A DNA stretch of 64,000 nucleotides, from NCBI GenBank assembly GCA_015999765.1, contig JAECQR010000008.1:1-64000 (forward strand), written 5' to 3'. The notes beneath the pieces were generated by a model. It was not told where the DNA came from, made no database searches, and saw nothing but the letters and a program-made list of their open reading frames with translations. Positions 42,980 to 52,339 of this stretch are shown piece by piece (positions within the stretch are counted from its first letter, which is position 1; the number at the start of each line of letters is the position of its first letter). The stretch comes from Flavobacteriia bacterium (GTDB lineage: Bacteria > Bacteroidota > Bacteroidia > Flavobacteriales > Weeksellaceae). The position numbers and the translations under genes were made by a program.

Positions 42980-45671
42980 GGACGAGCTATATACCAAACA
43001 CCAAACACCAAACACCAAATACCTAAAATTATCCGGTCTCGAACCTTTAATTATAACGCCCGAATCCAATTTTATTAACGTGGGGGAAAGAACCAATGTG
43101 GCGGGTTCTAAGAAATTTCTCCGTTTAATCAAAGAAGAAAATTTCTCGGAAGCACTCGATATTGCACGGCATCAGGTTGATGGCGGAGCACAGATTCTCG
43201 ATGTAAATTTTGATGACGGACTTCTGGACGGAAAAGCCGCCATGGTTAAATTTTTAAACCTAATTGCTTCGGAACCGGATATTTCCAGAATTCCGATCAT
43301 GATTGATTCTTCAAAATGGGAAATCCTGGAAGCCGGTTTACAGGTTGTTCAGGGAAAATGTGTGGTGAATTCCATCAGTCTCAAAGAAGGCGAAGAAGAA
43401 TTTAAAAATCACGCAAAGAAAATAAAACGTTACGGCGCTGCGGTAATTGTAATGGCTTTTGACGAAAACGGACAGGCAGATAATTATGACAGACGGATTG
43501 AAATCTGCAAACGATCTTACAATATTTTAGTCAACGAAATCGGTTTTCCTTCGGAAGATATTATTTTCGATCTTAATATTTTTCCCGTTGCCACCGGAAT
43601 GGAAGAGCACCGGAGAAATGCACTCGATTTTATTGAGGCCACGAAATGGGTAAAAGAAAATCTTCCTAATGTTTCGGTAAGCGGCGGTGTTTCCAATGTT
43701 TCCTTCTCTTTCCGCGGAAACGACCGGGTGCGCGAGGCCATGCATTCAGTTTTTCTGTATCACGCGATTAAGGCAGGAATGAATATGGGAATCGTGAATC
43801 CATCGATGCTGGAAGTTTATGACGAAATCCCCAAGGATTTATTGGAATTGGTTGAAGACGTAATGCTTGACAGGAGAGATGATGCTACGGAAAGACTTCT
43901 TGAATATTCTGAAAGGGTAAAATCAACAAAAAAAGAAGTCACAGAGGAACTCGAATGGCGGAAAGAGCCGTTGCAGGAACGCATAACACATGCACTGGTG
44001 AAAGGAATCGACCGTTTCATTATTGAAGATGTAGAGGAAGCTCGACAGCGTTCTTCAAGACCTTTGGATGTTATTGAAATTAATCTGATGACAGGAATGG
44101 GCGTGGTAGGCGATCTTTTCGGAAGTGGAAAAATGTTCCTTCCGCAGGTGGTGAAATCGGCGAGAGTCATGAAAAAAGCCGTGGCCTATCTGCAGCCTTT
44201 CATTGAAGCTCAAAAAGACCAAACCCAAAAAGCGAACGGAAAAATCTTAATGGCAACCGTAAAAGGCGACGTTCATGATATCGGTAAAAATATTGTAAGT
44301 GTCGTTTTGGGCTGCAATAACTATGAAATAGTAGATCTGGGAGTAATGGTTCCTGCGGAGAAGATCATTCAGGCAGCCATTGATCACAATGTGGATGTGA
44401 TTGGTTTGAGCGGATTAATTACGCCAAGTTTAGACGAAATGGTGCATGTCGCAGATGAACTTCAGCGGAAGAACTTAAAATTTCCGTTGATGATTGGCGG
44501 TGCAACGACGTCTAAAGCACATACGGCGGTGAAAATTTTCCCAAAATATTCGCAGCCTGTGGTTCATGTTAACGATGCTTCACGTGCGGTGGGCGTTGTT
44601 TCTCAGCTTTTGGACCGCAACAGCGAACAGTTTAAAGCTGATCTGAAAACTGATTATGAGGATTTCAGAGAGAAATTTCTAAACCGACAAACCGACAAAG
44701 AGTACATTTCCATTAAAGAAGCCAGAAATCAAAAATTCAAAATAGATTGGGAAAACGAAGACATTAAAACTCCTGAAAATATGGGAATTCACATCATCGA
44801 AAATCAGGATTTAAATGAACTGCTTGATTTTGTCGACTGGACGCCTTTTTTCAGAAGTTGGGAACTTTACGGGAAATATCCGCAGATTTTAAATGATGAG
44901 GTTGTTGGTGAACACGCCACAGAACTTTTCGCTGACGCACAGAAAATTTTAAAGAAAATTCTGGGTGAAAAACTGTTCACTGCAAAAGGAATATTTGGGA
45001 TTTTTCCTGCAAATGCTACTGAAAATGATGATGTTGAGGTGAGTGATGAAGAAGGAAACAAGTTGGTGATTTTTAGGACGCTCCGTCAGCAACATAAAAA
45101 ATCAGAAGGAAAGGAATATCTGGCTCTGAGTGATTTCATTGCTCCGAAGACTTCAGGGAAACAGGATTATGTAGGTGCTTTTTGCGTCACCACTGGTTTC
45201 GGAACGGAAGAATTAGCTCAAAAGTATTATGATGATCAGGATGATTATAACGCGATTATCGTAAAAGCATTGGCAGATCGCCTCGCAGAAGCTTTTGCGG
45301 AATTTCTACATCACAAAGTCCGTACAGAATCCTGGGGTTATGCTTCAAATGAAAACCTGGAAAACGAAGATTTAATTGCAGAAAAATATTCAGGAATTCG
45401 TCCGGCGCCCGGATATCCTGCATGTCCGGATCATTTGGAAAAACTCACGATTTGGGACTTGCTGAAAGTGAAAGATAATATTGGAGTCGAACTCACTGAA
45501 AGTCTCGCAATGTTTCCTACGGCAGCTGTTTCAGGATATTATTTTGCTAACCCAAAAGCGAAATATTTTGGTGTCGGAAAAATTGCCGAAGATCAATTGA
45601 AAGATTTTGCAGAAAGAAAAAATATCGATTTGGAATTTGCGCGGAAATGGCTGGGCCCGAATCTGGCTTAA
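42966..45671 (+). CDS. metH: Methionine synthase, folate/cobalamin/activation part
   Basis: 901 aa. Domains: pterin-binding ([14 protein letters not shown] near 38 to about 290), B12 cap and B12-binding with the cobalt ligand motif DVHDIGKN (about 435-442) and [13 protein letters not shown], and the SAM-binding activation domain ([12 protein letters not shown] near 812). It moves the methyl group from methyl-tetrahydrofolate to homocysteine through cob(I)alamin. The ATG at 42966 lies inside the four-helix-bundle gene, and residues about 10-19 are encoded by a heptamer repeat not seen in typical MetH starts. [15 protein letters not shown] (about residues 20-34) is where family similarity begins. 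No downstream ATG lies between the repeat and that point. Confidence 0.92.
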   Translation: MMQNKDELYTKHQTPNTKYLKLSGLEPLIITPESNFINVGERTNVAGSKKFLRLIKEENFSEALDIARHQVDGGAQILDVNFDDGLLDGKAAMVKFLNLIASEPDISRIPIMIDSSKWEILEAGLQVVQGKCVVNSISLKEGEEEFKNHAKKIKRYGAAVIVMAFDENGQADNYDRRIEICKRSYNILVNEIGFPSEDIIFDLNIFPVATGMEEHRRNALDFIEATKWVKENLPNVSVSGGVSNVSFSFRGNDRVREAMHSVFLYHAIKAGMNMGIVNPSMLEVYDEIPKDLLELVEDVMLDRRDDATERLLEYSERVKSTKKEVTEELEWRKEPLQERITHALVKGIDRFIIEDVEEARQRSSRPLDVIEINLMTGMGVVGDLFGSGKMFLPQVVKSARVMKKAVAYLQPFIEAQKDQTQKANGKILMATVKGDVHDIGKNIVSVVLGCNNYEIVDLGVMVPAEKIIQAAIDHNVDVIGLSGLITPSLDEMVHVADELQRKNLKFPLMIGGATTSKAHTAVKIFPKYSQPVVHVNDASRAVGVVSQLLDRNSEQFKADLKTDYEDFREKFLNRQTDKEYISIKEARNQKFKIDWENEDIKTPENMGIHIIENQDLNELLDFVDWTPFFRSWELYGKYPQILNDEVVGEHATELFADAQKILKKILGEKLFTAKGIFGIFPANATENDDVEVSDEEGNKLVIFRTLRQQHKKSEGKEYLALSDFIAPKTSGKQDYVGAFCVTTGFGTEELAQKYYDDQDDYNAIIVKALADRLAEAFAEFLHHKVRTESWGYASNENLENEDLIAEKYSGIRPAPGYPACPDHLEKLTIWDLLKVKDNIGVELTESLAMFPTAAVSGYYFANPKAKYFGVGKIAEDQLKDFAERKNIDLEFARKWLGPNLA
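42994..43021 (+). repeat. Heptanucleotide tandem repeat at the start of the second metH gene
   Basis: Three exact CCAAACA units (42994-43014) and a fourth with one change (CCAAATA, 43015-43021). The period of 7 is not a multiple of three, so gain or loss of a unit would shift the reading frame near the N-terminus. Confidence 0.85.
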
Positions 45672-45685
45672 ATGATCCGAATTCC

Positions 45686-45778
45686 TAGCCCCGATGGAAG
45701 TGGCATCCTTTTTTGTCTGCGAAATTTTCGGTTTCGGGATATTATTTTGTGGCAAAAAAGATATAACGGACAGCGGGA
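45686..45778 (+). repeat. Dispersed intergenic repeat, copy B
   Basis: Starts TAGCCCCGATGGAAGTGGCA at 45686 and ends with AAAAAAGATATAACGGACAG-type sequence by 45778. It is inverted relative to copy A (41426-41520), so the two copies bracket the split metH genes. The left and right ends of the copy can pair (CCTTTTTTG with GCAAAAAAGAT). An open frame running through it into metF is not genuine coding. Confidence 0.75.
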
Positions 45779-45822
45779 AAAAGCTTCAAAAAAATAATTA
45801 TTTAATACACTCGCAACGACAA

Positions 45823-46782
45823 ATGAAAATTACAGAACATATAGAAAGCGCCAACGGCAAAACCTTATTCTCTCTCGAAGTTGTTCCTCCCCAAAAAGGA
45901 ATCGGCATCGAGGATCTCTATAAAAACATTGACCCTTTGATGGAGTTTAAACCTCCGTTCATTGATGTGACCACCTCCCGCGAAGAATATATTTACCTAG
46001 ACAAAGGAAACGGTTTGATGGAGCGTAAAATCACCAGAATGCGTCCCGGAACACTGGGGATCTGTTCTGCTATTCAGCATAAATATAATGTGGATACCGT
46101 TCCACACGTTTTATGCGGAGGATTTTCGATGGAAGAAACCGAATATCTTTTAGTCGACTGTATGTATCTCGGCATCGAAAATGTGATGGCTTTACGTGGT
46201 GACGCGATGAAAGGACAGCAGTATTTCGAACCTTCACCAGGCGGACATAAAAATGCGATGGATCTCGTGAATCAGATGAACGATCTAGGTCGCGGAAAAT
46301 ACCTTCACGACGACGGAAAAATTTGCGATCAGCAAAATAAATTCTGTATCGGAGTCGCCGGTTATCCTGAAAAACACATCGAAGCGCCTTCAATGAACTA
46401 CGATCTAAAATGGCTTAAGCAAAAAGTGGATGCAGGCGCAGATTATGTCGTGACTCAAATGTTTTTCGAAAACAAAAAATTTATCGAATTTGTGAAACAG
46501 GCGCGCGAAATTGGCATTAATGTTCCGATAATTCCGGGAATTAAACCAATTGCGACTAAAGGTCATCTTCAAATGCTGCCGAAAGTCTTTAAAATCGATT
46601 TGCCGGAAGACCTCATTTCCGCCGTTGAAAAAGCAAAAGATAATACTGCAGTGAAACAGATTGGAATTGAATGGGCTATTAACCAGTGCCGCGAACTGAT
46701 GGATTTTGGAGTTCCGGTGCTGCATTTCTATTCGATGGGGAAAAGCGACAATATAAATAAGATCGCGAAAGAGTTATTTTAA
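45823..46782 (+). CDS. metF: 5,10-methylenetetrahydrofolate reductase
   Basis: 319 aa from the ATG at 45823, which gives the normal family start (MKITEHIESANGKTLFSLEVVPPQKG). The upstream frame to 45694 is translated repeat DNA. Conserved parts are FIDVTTSRE, HVLCGGFSMEETEYLL, ALRGDAMKGQ, IGVAGYPEKHIEAPS, YVVTQMFFENKKF and IPIIPGIKPIATKG, with FAD and folate-binding residues along the TIM barrel. It makes the methyl-tetrahydrofolate used by MetH. It closes the methionine locus and is followed by a strong terminator. Confidence 0.95.
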   Translation: MKITEHIESANGKTLFSLEVVPPQKGIGIEDLYKNIDPLMEFKPPFIDVTTSREEYIYLDKGNGLMERKITRMRPGTLGICSAIQHKYNVDTVPHVLCGGFSMEETEYLLVDCMYLGIENVMALRGDAMKGQQYFEPSPGGHKNAMDLVNQMNDLGRGKYLHDDGKICDQQNKFCIGVAGYPEKHIEAPSMNYDLKWLKQKVDAGADYVVTQMFFENKKFIEFVKQAREIGINVPIIPGIKPIATKGHLQMLPKVFKIDLPEDLISAVEKAKDNTAVKQIGIEWAINQCRELMDFGVPVLHFYSMGKSDNINKIAKELF

Positions 46783-46786
46783 TAAA

Positions 46787-46814
46787 AAAGCGGTGAAACT
46801 AGTTTCACCGCTTT
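46787..46814. terminator. Hairpin terminator between metF and the SDR gene
   Basis: A perfect 14-bp inverted repeat (46787-46800 with 46801-46814). A six-A run lies before it and a short T-run after, so it can serve both the metF side and the converging minus-strand gene. Confidence 0.85.
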
Positions 46815-46825
46815 AATTTCTTTAG

Positions 46826-47614
46826 TTAGTCCATTTTATTATACCTCTTCATCAAATTCTCATAAAAATTCTGAGGAAGGATCCATTTCAGTGGAACGCC
46901 GATTTTCTGCCCGAACTTACCGAAATAGTAATGCGCTTTCCACGATTTTTTGGGGAGCAGTTTTTCAATGTAAGCAGCAACTTCTGCTGGTTCGGTTCCG
47001 TCATCTACATGAGCATTCATAATTGCGTAAATTTTATCGAAAGCCTTTTGGTAAGGTTCCGAAACTTTTGTTTTTACACGGTTTTCAGCGATTTTTGTTT
47101 TAATGTCGCCTAAATGAAGTGTGCAGACATCAACGTTCCAAGGCGAAACTTCGTAGCGGATCGCTTCTGTAACTTTGTCTAATGCTGATTTTGAGGCAGA
47201 ATAAAACCCACGGAAAGGAAGTCCCATTTCGCTACCGATACTCGAGATGTTGATGATTTTACCGAGTTTCTGTGCACGCATTGATGGCAGAACGGCATTC
47301 ATCATTTGTACAGAACCCACTAAATTCAGATTAAATAATTTGAGTATTTCTTCCTGTGTGGAATCTTCTACCGCTCCTACCATACCCATTCCCGCATTGT
47401 TAATCAGGACATCAATTTTTTTTTCTGTTTTTAAAATTTCCGATACGGCATTTTGAACCTGCAGATTGTCGGTAATATCGGTCGGAATCGTTTTGAAATA
47501 AGTAGATTCTACATTTTTGCGGCTCAGTCCGAACACGCTGTGTCCCTTTTTGCCGAAGTATTCAGCCAGTGCAAATCCGATACCTGTAGAAGTTCCGGTA
47601 ATAATTATTGTCAT
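46826..47614 (-). CDS. Short-chain dehydrogenase/reductase
   Basis: 262 aa from the ATG at 47614; the longer frame to 47698 is inside aroA. It has the classical SDR motifs: nucleotide site TGTSTGIG (about 6-13), NNAGMGMVG, catalytic Ser in NISSIGSEMG and YSASKSALDK with the Tyr-x-x-x-Lys pair. The substrate is unknown. The ATG follows the aroA stop by one base, so it is the last gene of the lipoprotein-mazG-aroA operon. Confidence 0.88.
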   Translation of the reverse strand: MTIIITGTSTGIGFALAEYFGKKGHSVFGLSRKNVESTYFKTIPTDITDNLQVQNAVSEILKTEKKIDVLINNAGMGMVGAVEDSTQEEILKLFNLNLVGSVQMMNAVLPSMRAQKLGKIINISSIGSEMGLPFRGFYSASKSALDKVTEAIRYEVSPWNVDVCTLHLGDIKTKIAENRVKTKVSEPYQKAFDKIYAIMNAHVDDGTEPAEVAAYIEKLLPKKSWKAHYYFGKFGQKIGVPLKWILPQNFYENLMKRYNKMD

Positions 47615-47615
47615 T

Positions 47616-48851
47616 TTACGAGTCGGTTTTGTCTGTAAGTGCTCTGAAATCCTGCCAAAAATTAGGAGAGGATTTTTCAACAACTTCAGGATTTTCAATC
47701 TTTAAATCTTTAATAAGGCAAAAGGGAGCGAAACTCATTGCCATTCTGTGATCATTATACGTTTCGATCGATATATTCTCATTAGGTTCGAAAAATTTAA
47801 CGGAATGGATAGAATCTTCGGTAATTTCGGCGATACATCCGATTTTAAACAGTTCATTCTTCAGTGCAAGCAAGCGGTCGGTTTCTTTTACTTTCAAAGT
47901 TTCGAGTCCGGTAATTTCAAAGGGAATATTCATTGCAGTTGCCGTTACGCAAAGGGTTTGTGCGATATCCGGACAGTCATTCATATTTAATGAAATAATT
48001 TCCGGGAAATTAAAATAATGTTCGGGCAGCAATGAAATCCTCGATTCTGCACCCTCGGAAATTGTATTTACGCCGAAAAATTTCCAGTAAATTTCTTTCA
48101 GAACCGAATCTCCCTGGAGAGAATAGGGCTTAAAGCTTTTTAAGTTAATGGTTTCGCGGGAAATAGCCGCCAGTGAATAAAAGTATGATGCGGAACTCCA
48201 GTCGCTTTCCACGACGAATGGAACGCTTTGAGACTGCTTCCCTGTATGAATGTTGGGATCGATTTTAATGATGTTTCCTTCCCAATGATTGGTGATTCCC
48301 ACAGTGCGCAGGATTTTCAAGGTCATTTCAAGGTAGGGTCTTGAGGTAATTTTTCCGTTAAGCGTTATTTCCAGACCGTTTTCAAGTCTGGCAGCAATCA
48401 ACAATAAGGATGTGATGAACTGGCTGGAGATGTGAGCGGGAATAGTGACGCTGTTTTTTTGAATCTTTTTTCCGGTGATTTTCAGCGGCGGATAGCCTTC
48501 TTTTTCAAGGTAAGAAATTTCTGCACCCAAATCCCGTAACGCATCGACCAGAAATTTAATCGGACGGTTTTTCATTCGGTCCGAACCGGTTAAAATAACA
48601 GTTTTCCCTTCCTGGATGGCATAATATGAAGTAAGAAAACGCATTGCAGTGCCGGCGTGGTGAATATCGATAATCTCAGAATCACTGTTTAAAGCATTTT
48701 GCAAAAGCTGCGTATCCTGCGAGGTTGAGAGATTTTTGATGATAATGTTTTCAAAAAGCTGATGCAGAATCAACAAGCGATTCGAAATGCTTTTCGAACC
48801 GCTTATTTCTATAGTTTTGTTCCCAGTAACTCTGGATTTTTCTAAAAACAT
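47616..48851 (-). CDS. aroA: 3-phosphoshikimate 1-carboxyvinyltransferase (EPSP synthase)
   Basis: 411 aa, somewhat shorter than E. coli AroA (427). It has the key motifs SKSISNRLLIL near 20, AGTAMRFLTSYYAIQ and GSDRMKNRPIKFLVDALRDLG (phosphate and PEP contacts), and in the second domain LKVKETDRLLALKNEL and TYNDHRMAMSFAPF. It joins shikimate-3-phosphate and PEP before chorismate. Preceded by a MazG-like gene (15-base gap) and followed by an SDR gene. Confidence 0.93.
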   Translation of the reverse strand: MFLEKSRVTGNKTIEISGSKSISNRLLILHQLFENIIIKNLSTSQDTQLLQNALNSDSEIIDIHHAGTAMRFLTSYYAIQEGKTVILTGSDRMKNRPIKFLVDALRDLGAEISYLEKEGYPPLKITGKKIQKNSVTIPAHISSQFITSLLLIAARLENGLEITLNGKITSRPYLEMTLKILRTVGITNHWEGNIIKIDPNIHTGKQSQSVPFVVESDWSSASYFYSLAAISRETINLKSFKPYSLQGDSVLKEIYWKFFGVNTISEGAESRISLLPEHYFNFPEIISLNMNDCPDIAQTLCVTATAMNIPFEITGLETLKVKETDRLLALKNELFKIGCIAEITEDSIHSVKFFEPNENISIETYNDHRMAMSFAPFCLIKDLKIENPEVVEKSSPNFWQDFRALTDKTDS

Positions 48852-48866
48852 TTAATAAGTGATGTG

Positions 48867-49193
48867 TTATTTCAGTTTCTCGTTATTTTGATGACGTGCT
48901 GAATCTCTTTCGGTTTTAAGTTTCATTTTTTTATCGAAAGCTTCCTGCAGGTTGGTTCCGGTTTGGTTGGCCAAACATAAAGTCACGAATAAAACATCGG
49001 CCAGCTCTTCTCCCAAATCTTTGGTTTTATCGCTTTCCTTTTCACTCTGTTCACCGTATCTCCTGGCAATAATTCTGGCAACTTCGCCCACTTCCTCAGT
49101 CAGCATCGCCATGTTGGTAAGCTCGTTAAAATAACGGACTCCTACAGTTTTTATCCATTCATCAACCTCGTTCTGCAGTTTGGTTATTTCCAT
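48867..49193 (-). CDS. MazG-like nucleotide pyrophosphohydrolase
   Basis: 108 aa. The all-alpha NTP pyrophosphatase core is visible in MLTEEVGEVARIIARRYG (the EEVGE metal ligands) and LGEELADVLFVTLCLANQTG (EELAD). It hydrolyses (d)NTPs, possibly a house-cleaning role; it is about half the length of E. coli MazG and has one domain. It starts two bases before the upstream lipoprotein stop in the same operon. Confidence 0.88.
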   Translation of the reverse strand: MEITKLQNEVDEWIKTVGVRYFNELTNMAMLTEEVGEVARIIARRYGEQSEKESDKTKDLGEELADVLFVTLCLANQTGTNLQEAFDKKMKLKTERDSARHQNNEKLK

Positions 49194-49195
49194 AA

Positions 49196-50578
49196 TTATT
49201 GATATGCACCCATCGTTGGCGAAGCGGCTCTGGAGATTTTCACAATATCTAAAGGAACCGTCGCGGCTACAGCAGTGCTTCCTTTCCCTTTTGCAGGTGA
49301 ATCTTCATTTACCCTTAAATTCATTTTTTGGGTGAAATAATTCACAAATTTCGGATCCTTATTCGTAATGGAATTAGCTGTTGCGTATGTTGCCTTCGTA
49401 CCGTACTTAAGCAGCGAATAATTGAATTCTGTTGCAAAAGTCTGCCCCGAAGTTGGCTTAAGTTCCACCATGTTTTCTGCACTTCCATAAATGATAGAAT
49501 TATTAACCTTCAGCGTTAAAGGACCGTTTTCCAAGGTAGTTCCGTTCTGGTATTCGTTGGTTGCATAAATTCCCAAACCGGGAAGTGCAGCATTAAAGTC
49601 CCAGTAATTGGCTAAAGTTGAATGCGTGATACTGTAATTTCCGCCTTTGAAAATTCCCACCGCTGCTTCGCCACAGTTATTCATGACTAAATTTGCTGCA
49701 TTGATGTTTGATTTCACTGCGAAAATCCCGTATTCCTGAAAAGTGTGAATGATTGTGTTGCTGATTACTGCCTGTGTTTCGGTCATTTCCAGACCTCTGG
49801 TGCCGCCGAAAACTTTTGCATAATTCATACTAAGGTTAGAACCGGTTTCGAGTTTAATTCCGTTCCAGTTTTTCGGGATGGTGTCGTATCTAGAATCGTT
49901 TCTGTCACCACGGAAGACTACTTCCTGATTCAGATCTCCATGAACATTCAGTTTTGCATTTTTAGAAATCTTCAAACCGCTGTTTTTATGGAAATAGACT
50001 TTCGTTCCTTTCTGAATATCTAAAGTTTTTCCCTCAGCAACCGTGAGGTCGCCAAAAATTATTTTTGCTTTTTCGTTCGTCCAGTTGGTGTCTGTCCCTA
50101 AAATATTAGGATTTGTTTCGCTCTGGATATAGAACTCCGCATCCTGAACTACCGAAAATAAGGTGACATGCTGGTTTCCTGCAGGAGTTTGAATCTGAAT
50201 CTGGTCTTCTGCAATCGCTTCCGGCGCATTGGCAACCGGCGCAATTTCCACAAAAATATATAGACTGTCTTTCTTTCTCAGTGGAATGTTGCTGAAATCG
50301 GTACCAGCTTTTCCGTCTACATTAATTCTATAAAGAGAAGAAGAACCGCTTTGCAGAGCAATACGCGGAATCATTACATCGTTATCTTCGTCATTGTAAA
50401 TTTTAACCGCATAAGTTTCAGATCTCACCTGGTTGTAAACGGTATCCAGAAAAACGGTGTCCGCCGAAAAACGCAGCAGCTGAGAAGGACTGTCAAAGCT
50501 GATATCATCTCTGTTGCACGACACTGCAGTTAACAGCATCCAGAATGAAAAAGCGAAAAGGATTTTTATTTTATTCAT
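49196..50578 (-). CDS. Surface lipoprotein with a predicted right-handed beta-helix
   Basis: 460 aa from the ATG at 50578, giving a lipoprotein signal (lipobox TAVSC, Cys20). The longer frame to 50650 is rejected because a -7 box (50605-50612) lies inside it. After an N-terminal Ig-like part (about 30-130, VFLDTVYNQVRSETYAVKIYNDEDN), residues about 180-420 show short repeats with Asn/Gly turns (KISKNAKLNVHGDLN, MNYAKVFGGTRGLEM, ISNTIIHTFQEYGIFAVKSN) like pectin-lyase-type beta-helices. Substrate unknown. First gene of the aroA operon, although no functional link is evident. Confidence 0.78.
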   Translation of the reverse strand: MNKIKILFAFSFWMLLTAVSCNRDDISFDSPSQLLRFSADTVFLDTVYNQVRSETYAVKIYNDEDNDVMIPRIALQSGSSSLYRINVDGKAGTDFSNIPLRKKDSLYIFVEIAPVANAPEAIAEDQIQIQTPAGNQHVTLFSVVQDAEFYIQSETNPNILGTDTNWTNEKAKIIFGDLTVAEGKTLDIQKGTKVYFHKNSGLKISKNAKLNVHGDLNQEVVFRGDRNDSRYDTIPKNWNGIKLETGSNLSMNYAKVFGGTRGLEMTETQAVISNTIIHTFQEYGIFAVKSNINAANLVMNNCGEAAVGIFKGGNYSITHSTLANYWDFNAALPGLGIYATNEYQNGTTLENGPLTLKVNNSIIYGSAENMVELKPTSGQTFATEFNYSLLKYGTKATYATANSITNKDPKFVNYFTQKMNLRVNEDSPAKGKGSTAVAATVPLDIVKISRAASPTMGAYQ

Positions 50579-50604
50579 TGAATGAGCGGAATAGATATAA
50601 GTTT

Positions 50605-50612
50605 CAAATTTA
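50605..50612 (-). promoter_or_regulatory. -7 box of the lipoprotein-mazG-aroA operon
   Basis: Minus strand TAAATTTG, exact consensus, 26 bases before the ATG at 50578. Confidence 0.5.
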
Positions 50613-50658
50613 ATTAAAAATGTTGAACCTAAAAATTTTAAAATTATCAATCTGAGTA

Positions 50659-50689
50659 TTTGCAGATTAAAAAATTAATTGTACTTTTG
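50659..50689 (+). promoter_or_regulatory. Promoter of rpmE2
   Basis: TTTG at 50659-50662, a 19-base spacer and TACTTTTG at 50682-50689. Leader of about 69 nt; no known ribosomal-protein leader motif was recognised in it. Confidence 0.7.
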
Positions 50690-50761
50690 CCATCTAAAAT
50701 TAGCAGAGGAATATCCATTACTACTTCTGAAGCAAAACTTTAATTTATTAAAATTTTTATT

Positions 50762-51013
50762 ATGAAAAACGGAATCCACCCGGAAAACTATAGACTTGTT
50801 GTTTTCAAAGATATGAGTAACGACGAGATGTTTCTTTGCAAATCTACTGCAGATACCAAAGATACAATTGAATACGAAGGAGAAACTTTCCCATTGGTGA
50901 AAATGGAAATCTCTTCAACTTCTCACCCTTTTTACACTGGTAAAGTGAAATTGGTTGATACTGCAGGTAGAGTTGATAAATTCATGAACAAGTACAAAAA
51001 ATTCTCAAAATAA
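50762..51013 (+). CDS. rpmE2: Type B 50S ribosomal protein L31
   Basis: 83 aa. It has [49 protein letters not shown], the typical L31 type B sequence. It lacks the CxxC zinc pairs of type A L31, so it is the zinc-independent (C-) form. It has its own strong promoter and terminator. Whether a type A copy exists elsewhere cannot be seen here. Confidence 0.96.
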   Translation: MKNGIHPENYRLVVFKDMSNDEMFLCKSTADTKDTIEYEGETFPLVKMEISSTSHPFYTGKVKLVDTAGRVDKFMNKYKKFSK

Positions 51014-51035
51014 TATTGAGGTTTTTTACCCATAT

Positions 51036-51067
51036 AAAGGTCTTTCAGGTTTCTGAAAGACTTTTTT
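51036..51067 (+). terminator. Terminator of rpmE2
   Basis: A 13-bp stem (51036-51048 with 51053-51065, one G-U), a 4-nt loop and T-run. Confidence 0.9.
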
Positions 51068-51072
51068 TATTG

Positions 51073-51080
51073 TAATTTTG
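51073..51080 (+). promoter_or_regulatory. -7 box of the GlmU-family gene
   Basis: TAATTTTG, exact consensus, 27 bases before the ATG at 51108, directly after the rpmE2 terminator. Confidence 0.5.
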
Positions 51081-51107
51081 AAATCATAGAACTTAAATCT
51101 TATTTAT

Positions 51108-52268
51108 ATGCAGCTCGTTTTTTCTGATGCCCAGTTCTGGGAAGATTTTTTACCGCTTACTTTCACAAGACCCGTAGCAGAAATGCGTTGTGGCATCCTT
51201 ACCTTCTCCGAAAGATGGCAGAAACTTTTAGATATAAATTCAGTTTCGTTTCTCACGGAAGATTACCTGCAGGAAAAATTCAGAAAGCCGGAAGATGTTG
51301 AAAGTCTGTTTATTGTTCCTAATTTTCTTCCTGAGGCTGAGGTTTTACAGCAGATTAAAGATTTAAAATTGGGAGAAGCTCTGGTTTATGAGAACGAACT
51401 GCTTGCTGCAAGAATCAATATGAAGAATTTTTCTTTGAATCAAATCGAGAAAATGACCGATATTCATGAGGGCGTTCTTTTCTTTAAACAGCCTACAGAT
51501 TTATTTTCTTACAATGAAAAAGCCATTAATTTCGATTTCGATTTGCTGACCAAAGGCAGAACTTCATCTGAACTTTCGAACACCAACGGCTTTCTTGGTG
51601 AAGCTCAGGATTTATTTATTGAAGAAGGCGCCTCTGTGGAGTTCTCAACATTAAATACCAAAACCGGGAAAATTTATATAGGTAAAAACGCAGAAGTGAT
51701 GGAGGGCTGTAATCTCCGCGGACCAATCGCGCTTTGTGAAGAGTCGAAATTTAATTTGGGTGCAAAAATTTACGGTGCTACGACGGTTGGACCTTATTCA
51801 AAAGTTGGCGGCGAAGTGAATAACATTGTTATTTTCGGTTTTACCAATAAAGGACACGACGGTTTTGTTGGGAATTCTGTTATTGGAGAATGGTGTAATC
51901 TTGGTGCCGATACCAATTCTTCCAATCTTAAGAACAATTATGCTGAGGTAAAACTCTGGAATTACAGAACCAAAAGATTCGCCAACACCGGTTTACAGTT
52001 TGCCGGATTAATTATGGGCGATCATTCTAAAACCGCTATTAATTCACAATTTAATACAGGAACCGTGGTGGGCGTTGCAGCTAATATTTTCAAAAGCGGT
52101 TTTCCGCCGAATCTTATTGAAAGTTTTTCCTGGGGCGGAATGAAAGGCGACGAAAAATTCAAACTTGAAAAAGCCTATGAGGTTGCTGAACTGGCAATGG
52201 CGCGCAGAAAAGTGGCATTTACGGAAGAAGACAGAAATATTCTTAAGTACATCTACACGGAATATTAA
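51108..52268 (+). CDS. GlmU family protein (putative sugar nucleotidyltransferase)
   Basis: 386 aa. The N-terminus FSDAQFWEDFLPLTFTRPVAEMRCGILTFSERW is the start typical of this Bacteroidota GlmU-like family, and residues about 165-310 show hexapeptide-type repeats of a left-handed beta-helix (IYIGKNAEVMEGCNLRGPI, KIYGATTVGPYSKVGG, GFVGNSVIGEWCNLGADTNSS). The classical GlmU nucleotide motif (LAAGxGTRM) is missing. Activity is unknown; a UDP-sugar role is inference. It has its own box, and its 3' end is followed by 71 bases to trhO. Confidence 0.78.
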   Translation: MQLVFSDAQFWEDFLPLTFTRPVAEMRCGILTFSERWQKLLDINSVSFLTEDYLQEKFRKPEDVESLFIVPNFLPEAEVLQQIKDLKLGEALVYENELLAARINMKNFSLNQIEKMTDIHEGVLFFKQPTDLFSYNEKAINFDFDLLTKGRTSSELSNTNGFLGEAQDLFIEEGASVEFSTLNTKTGKIYIGKNAEVMEGCNLRGPIALCEESKFNLGAKIYGATTVGPYSKVGGEVNNIVIFGFTNKGHDGFVGNSVIGEWCNLGADTNSSNLKNNYAEVKLWNYRTKRFANTGLQFAGLIMGDHSKTAINSQFNTGTVVGVAANIFKSGFPPNLIESFSWGGMKGDEKFKLEKAYEVAELAMARRKVAFTEEDRNILKYIYTEY

Positions 52269-52300
52269 TTCCGCTGATTTTTAGGCAAGCTCAAATTGCT

Positions 52301-52308
52301 TATCTTTG
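52301..52308 (+). promoter_or_regulatory. -7 box of the trhO-trhP operon
   Basis: TATCTTTG, exact consensus, 31 bases before the ATG at 52340. No convincing -33 TTTG at the expected distance. Confidence 0.5.
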
Positions 52309-52339
52309 CAAAAATTTTCTCACTTAAACCGTTTATAGC

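Noticed and set aside
42994-43021. Start of a CRISPR array or direct-repeat element
   Set aside because: Period 7 with no spacers; a simple tandem repeat.
41564-45671. metH broken by a frameshift
   Set aside because: Both halves are complete with their own starts and stops, and a separate gene lies between them.
45694-45822. Forty-three extra residues at the N-terminus of MetF
   Set aside because: They translate repeat copy B and match no MetF. The ATG at 45823 gives the normal family start.
50579-50650. Longer start for the beta-helix lipoprotein
   Set aside because: The lipoprotein signal begins at the ATG at 50578, and a -7 box lies in the extension.
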